Origin: DASTPP01 sp035762175
GTDB lineage: Bacteria > Myxococcota_A > Polyangia > Polyangiales > Polyangiaceae
Reading direction: 5' to 3'
NCBI GenBank assembly: GCA_035762175.1
Contig: DASTPP010000169.1
Coordinates: 1-14,898 of the forward strand
DNA: 14,898 nt
The translations under genes and the position numbers were made by a program. Positions 12,509 through 14,898 of the stretch are shown here, in pieces; positions within the stretch are counted from its first letter, which is position 1; the number at the start of each line of letters is the position of its first letter. The notes under the pieces were generated by a model that worked only from the letters and a program-made list of their open reading frames with translations, was not told the origin of the DNA and ran no database searches.

Positions 12509-13864
12509 ATGGGCTGGCCCGTGCGCCTCTTTCGAACCCGCTCGGGTGCGCGCGCCCTGGCTGCCCCGCATCTGCTCGCCCTCGCCGTGGGCGCCTGCAC
12601 CCCGCCTCGCGGCGCAGCAGCCCTCTCCGACGCGAACGCCGCGGCCGCGGCGGCGCTCGGCTCCGCGCTCGGCTCCGCGCTCGCCGCCGCCGACGCGAAC
12701 GCCGCCGGCGCGCCGGCCGCCGACGCGAACGCCGCCGGCGCGCCTGACGCTGGCGTGCCGGCCGCCGACGCGCCTGGCGCCGGCGTGCCTGCTGCCGGCG
12801 CGCCTGGAACCGACGCGCCGGCCGCCGACGCCGCGGCGGTGGCCGCCGGCCCGGTGCCCACCGGGGAGTCGCCCTTGCACCGCGACACGCAGGCCGAGCT
12901 GCTCGCCCTGCTCGCCCCCGCGCTCGCCCCGCCTGCGTCGCCCGAGGCGGGCGAGCGGGCGCTCGAGTTCTTGCGCCGCAACGTCGGCCCCGGCTCGCCC
13001 GCGCGCCTCAACCAGGGCAACGCCGCGCTCGCGCGGCACGCGATCGACGCGGCCGCGTGCCGGCGGGGGCTCGAGGGGCTGACGCTGCAGACGCCGGAGC
13101 AGCGCGCCGTCTGCGGCGCCGAGAACATGGTGCCCATCTACCGGGGCGGAGACGCGGCCGGGGCGCGCGCGTGCGTCGACCTCTTCGAGTTTCCCAACGT
13201 CGCCTGCGAGCTACCCTTCGTCTGGGCGTCGCCGACGCAGGCGAAGGCGATGTGCGAGGCGCAGGGCAAGCGGCTCTGCGCCCAGGACGAGTGGGTGCTC
13301 GCCTGCGCGGGCGACCCCGGCGGCGGGCCCGACCGGCGCTACGCCTACGGCGACGAGCTCGATCTCGCCGCCTGCAACACGAACAAGCCCGCCGCCTCGT
13401 TCGGCGGCCCGCCCTGCGACGCCGGCACGGCGGCGGACGCGTTCCGCACCTGCCGCACCAACACCGAGCCCGCGGGGGCCTTCCCGCGGTGCCGGTCGCG
13501 CTTCGGGGCCTTCGATCTGCACGGCAACGTGGCCGAGATCATGACCCGGCGCGACGACGACGGGCGCGCCGTCAGCCAGCTCAAGGGCAGCGCCTTCTTC
13601 TACGCCGACGTCGCGCGGCGCCCGGGCGAGGCGCTGCCGCCGCGCCGCCGGCGCGAGACCTACCCCGACCACTGCGCGCACGACCCGCGCTGGCACGTCG
13701 AGCCGATGGACCGCGCCTGGCACGTCAACTACCACCTCGGCTTTCGGTGCTGCAAGACCGTGGGCCCGCCCCCCGAGGCGCGCGCGGCGAGCCCGCGCGG
13801 GCGTCCGAGCCGGGGCGCCGTCCGGGGCGGCGGCGGGCGCGCGAAGGCCCGGGGCGGCGCCTGA
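12509..13864 (+). CDS. FGE/SUMF1-like domain lipoprotein
   Basis: 451 residues from ATG 12509; GTG 12521 is a fair alternative, and an earlier in-frame ATG at 12452 would place the palindrome inside the gene. The signal ends LALAVGAC (Cys30). Residues ~40-115 are an Ala/Asp/Gly/Pro linker with repeated ADANAAGAP units (30-bp DNA repeat, 12691-12720 and 12721-12750). A helical segment (~120-190) precedes the sulfatase-modifying-factor-like fold (~200-417): TQAKAMCEAQGKRLCAQDEWVLACAG, RRYAYGDELDLAACNTN, FGAFDLHGNVAEI, LKGSAFFYADVARRP and HVNYHLGFRCCK. True formylglycine-generating enzymes have two active-site cysteines after the GGSF-like motif; here that segment has none, so it is probably not an FGE and may be a binding or scaffold protein. 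The C-terminus is Arg/Gly-rich. Confidence 0.85.
   Translation: MGWPVRLFRTRSGARALAAPHLLALAVGACTPPRGAAALSDANAAAAAALGSALGSALAAADANAAGAPAADANAAGAPDAGVPAADAPGAGVPAAGAPGTDAPAADAAAVAAGPVPTGESPLHRDTQAELLALLAPALAPPASPEAGERALEFLRRNVGPGSPARLNQGNAALARHAIDAAACRRGLEGLTLQTPEQRAVCGAENMVPIYRGGDAAGARACVDLFEFPNVACELPFVWASPTQAKAMCEAQGKRLCAQDEWVLACAGDPGGGPDRRYAYGDELDLAACNTNKPAASFGGPPCDAGTAADAFRTCRTNTEPAGAFPRCRSRFGAFDLHGNVAEIMTRRDDDGRAVSQLKGSAFFYADVARRPGEALPPRRRRETYPDHCAHDPRWHVEPMDRAWHVNYHLGFRCCKTVGPPPEARAASPRGRPSRGAVRGGGGRAKARGGA
12691..12750 (+). repeat. Two tandem 30-bp repeats in the linker of the FGE-like gene
   Basis: 12691-12720 and 12721-12750 both run from CGACGCGAACGCCGCCGG onward and encode DANAAGAPAA and DANAAGAPDA. 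Further degenerate units (GVPAADAPGA, GVPAAGAPGT) follow, so the linker seems to have grown by duplication. Confidence 0.8.
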
Positions 13865-13895
13865 ATGATGGTCGATCGTGCGGCGCGAGGGCCGC

Positions 13896-14708
13896 TCAGG
13901 GCAGCTCGCCCTCTTCGAGCACCTCGAGCGCGTCGCCCACCCGCACCACCCCCTCGCCGTCGGGGATGAGGTTCACCGCGAACAAGACCGAGTTGCCCCG
14001 GCGCCGGTAGGTCGCGAGCGTGCGCAGGGGCTCGGCCGACCGCTCGCCCGTCGCGGGGTCGACGGTGGTGACCTGGCAGCGCCCGCAGGGCTTCGGGTTG
14101 CGCCACGTCACGCCGCCGAAGCGCATGCGCCGCCACCGGTCTTCGGCGAAAGCCGGGGCGCCGTCGACCACGACGTTCGGCCGGAAGCGCGCCATCGGCA
14201 GGGGCTCGGGCAGCCGGGCGTTCAGATCGTCGAGCGACGAGGCCGACGCGAGCAGGACCGGGTAGGCGTCGGCGTACGAGACCACGTCGCCCGGGCGCGC
14301 GTACGCGGGCTCGACCGGCCGCTCGACCTCGTCGGGCATGAACACGAGGCGGCAGTCGACGCCGAGCGCCTTCGACGCCCAGGCGCTCGCCGCCTCGTGC
14401 ACCAGCGCCGGCCCCTCGAAGCCGAACACGCGCGTGCGCACCCGCGGCCCCTCGTCGAGGCGCAGGGGCAGCGACGAGGCCCCGGCCCCCGGGTAGCTGA
14501 GCCCGATGCCCTCTTCGCTCAGGGTCGTCCGCAGGAGGCAGAGCCGGGGCAGCCCGCGCTGGGTCAGAAAGTCGCCCCGCTCGTCGACCACCATCCAGCG
14601 GCGGTCGTGGGCGAAGCCCCGCCGGGTGATGCGCGCCGACGACGACGAGACGCCCCCGCACGCCTTGATCGGGTAGATGAGAAGGGAGGTGATTCGAATC
14701 GGGCTCAC
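13896..14708 (-). CDS. MOSC-domain molybdenum-cofactor protein, mARC/YcbX-like
   Basis: 270 residues from GTG 14708, which has AAGGGG upstream on the minus strand; no ATG exists near the N-terminus. The N-terminal beta-barrel (MOSC_N) shows LLIYPIKACGGVSSSSARITRRGFAHDRRWMVVDERGDFLTQRGLPRL. The MOSC domain shows ARFRPNVVVDG, then NPKPCGRCQVTTVDPATGERSAEPLRTLATYRR, FAVNLIPDG and VRVGDALEVL. Cys211 in CGRC aligns with the Mo-ligating Cys of human mARC1 (from memory, C273). The family reduces N-hydroxylated bases and amidoximes, protecting against base analogues. Unlike E. coli YcbX there is no fused ferredoxin domain, so a separate electron donor is needed. It converges on the FGE-like gene, 31 bases apart. 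Confidence 0.92.
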   Translation of the reverse strand: MSPIRITSLLIYPIKACGGVSSSSARITRRGFAHDRRWMVVDERGDFLTQRGLPRLCLLRTTLSEEGIGLSYPGAGASSLPLRLDEGPRVRTRVFGFEGPALVHEAASAWASKALGVDCRLVFMPDEVERPVEPAYARPGDVVSYADAYPVLLASASSLDDLNARLPEPLPMARFRPNVVVDGAPAFAEDRWRRMRFGGVTWRNPKPCGRCQVTTVDPATGERSAEPLRTLATYRRRGNSVLFAVNLIPDGEGVVRVGDALEVLEEGELP

Positions 14709-14766
14709 CCGCCCCTTCGACGCCTTCGGCAGCCGCCCGTCAAGGGGGGCGTCGCCCGAGCCCGTT

Positions 14767-14819
14767 CGACCGGGCCTCAGGCCCCCGGCAGCGAGGTGCG
14801 CCAGACGACGACCGGGCCT
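14767..14819. repeat. 11-bp direct repeat and 13-bp palindrome upstream of the MOSC gene
   Basis: CGACCGGGCCT occurs at 14767-14777 and 14809-14819, 42 bp apart. The first copy runs into GGGCCT-C-AGGCCC (14772-14784), a perfect palindrome with one central base. It lies 60-110 bases upstream of the GTG start, so it could be regulatory. In such GC-rich sequence chance is a real alternative. Confidence 0.35.
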
Positions 14820-14845
14820 GATACGCGCGGCGGGTGACCTTGCGC

Positions 14846-14898
14846 GGCCGGAGGGCGGGTGCCCTGCTGTCTGAGCCGAAGGCGAGTTCAGGGTGCCC
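14846..14898 (-). repeat. Structured repeat, copy 2 (inverted, cut by the window end)
   Basis: Read on the minus strand from 14898, it matches 3535-3597 at 43 of 48 positions outside the central hairpin (hand count). The hairpin is shorter here (GCC-TTC-GGC). The flanking stem is CCCTG/CAGGG instead of CCCCG/CGGGG, a compensatory change. The outer arm expected by comparison with copy 1 should continue beyond the window. Confidence 0.6.

Noticed and set aside
12386..13137. Minus-strand Gly/Arg- and Ala-rich frames over the FGE-like gene
   Set aside because: They mirror the repetitive linker of the plus-strand lipoprotein and carry no independent features.

Overview
The window is about 70-75% GC with strongly G/C-biased third codon positions. 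It has several lipoproteins with long Gly/Ala-rich or Asp/Ala-rich linkers, many GTG starts, and a loosely packed mix of regulators, membrane proteins and surface proteins. This fits a myxobacterium (Myxococcota, probably Polyangiales-like). That is inferred from style, not from a marker gene.

Layout. (1) 1-1758: the 3' part of a secreted 5'-nucleotidase-type metallophosphoesterase. (2) 1759-1958: three long intergenic hairpins between it and a convergent LysR-type regulator (1955-2881, minus). (3) 2959-3559: opposite the regulator, a small lipoprotein gene apparently broken in a C7 tract, then a membrane protein that looks C-terminally truncated. (4) 3499-4060: a large inverted repeat, then an islet of about 49% GC rich in short palindromes. 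(5) 4073-5564: three ATGA-overlapping reading frames: a 17-codon mini-ORF, a small MerR/excisionase-like helix-turn-helix protein, and a 430-residue nucleotidyltransferase (MNT)-HEPN protein. The last ends in a Gly/Arg/Glu repeat plus a helical tail resembling the C-terminus of Rpn/PD-(D/E)XK-type nucleases. This is the best candidate for an undescribed toxin-antitoxin-like or defence-like module. (6) 5607-7513 (minus): a DUF6232-like membrane protein and an SMP-30-like beta-propeller lipoprotein. (7) 7759-8631 (plus): an epoxide-hydrolase-type alpha/beta hydrolase. (8) 8642-11812 (minus): a C-type-lectin-like lipoprotein, a lipoprotein with three four-cysteine repeats, a small Cys-rich lipoprotein and a polytopic membrane protein. 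(9) 12154-12226: tRNA-Lys(CTT). (10) 12509-13864 (plus): a lipoprotein with an FGE/SUMF1-like fold. (11) 13896-14708 (minus): an mARC/YcbX-like MOSC protein. (12) The last 53 bases hold a second, inverted copy of the structured repeat seen at 3535-3597.

Most genes are single units. The only tightly coupled operon is the HTH/MNT-HEPN block. The run of predicted lipoproteins suggests a locus rich in cell-envelope proteins. The two structured repeat copies share a compensatory base change in a stem and keep a hairpin of different sequence and length, so folding appears to be under selection.
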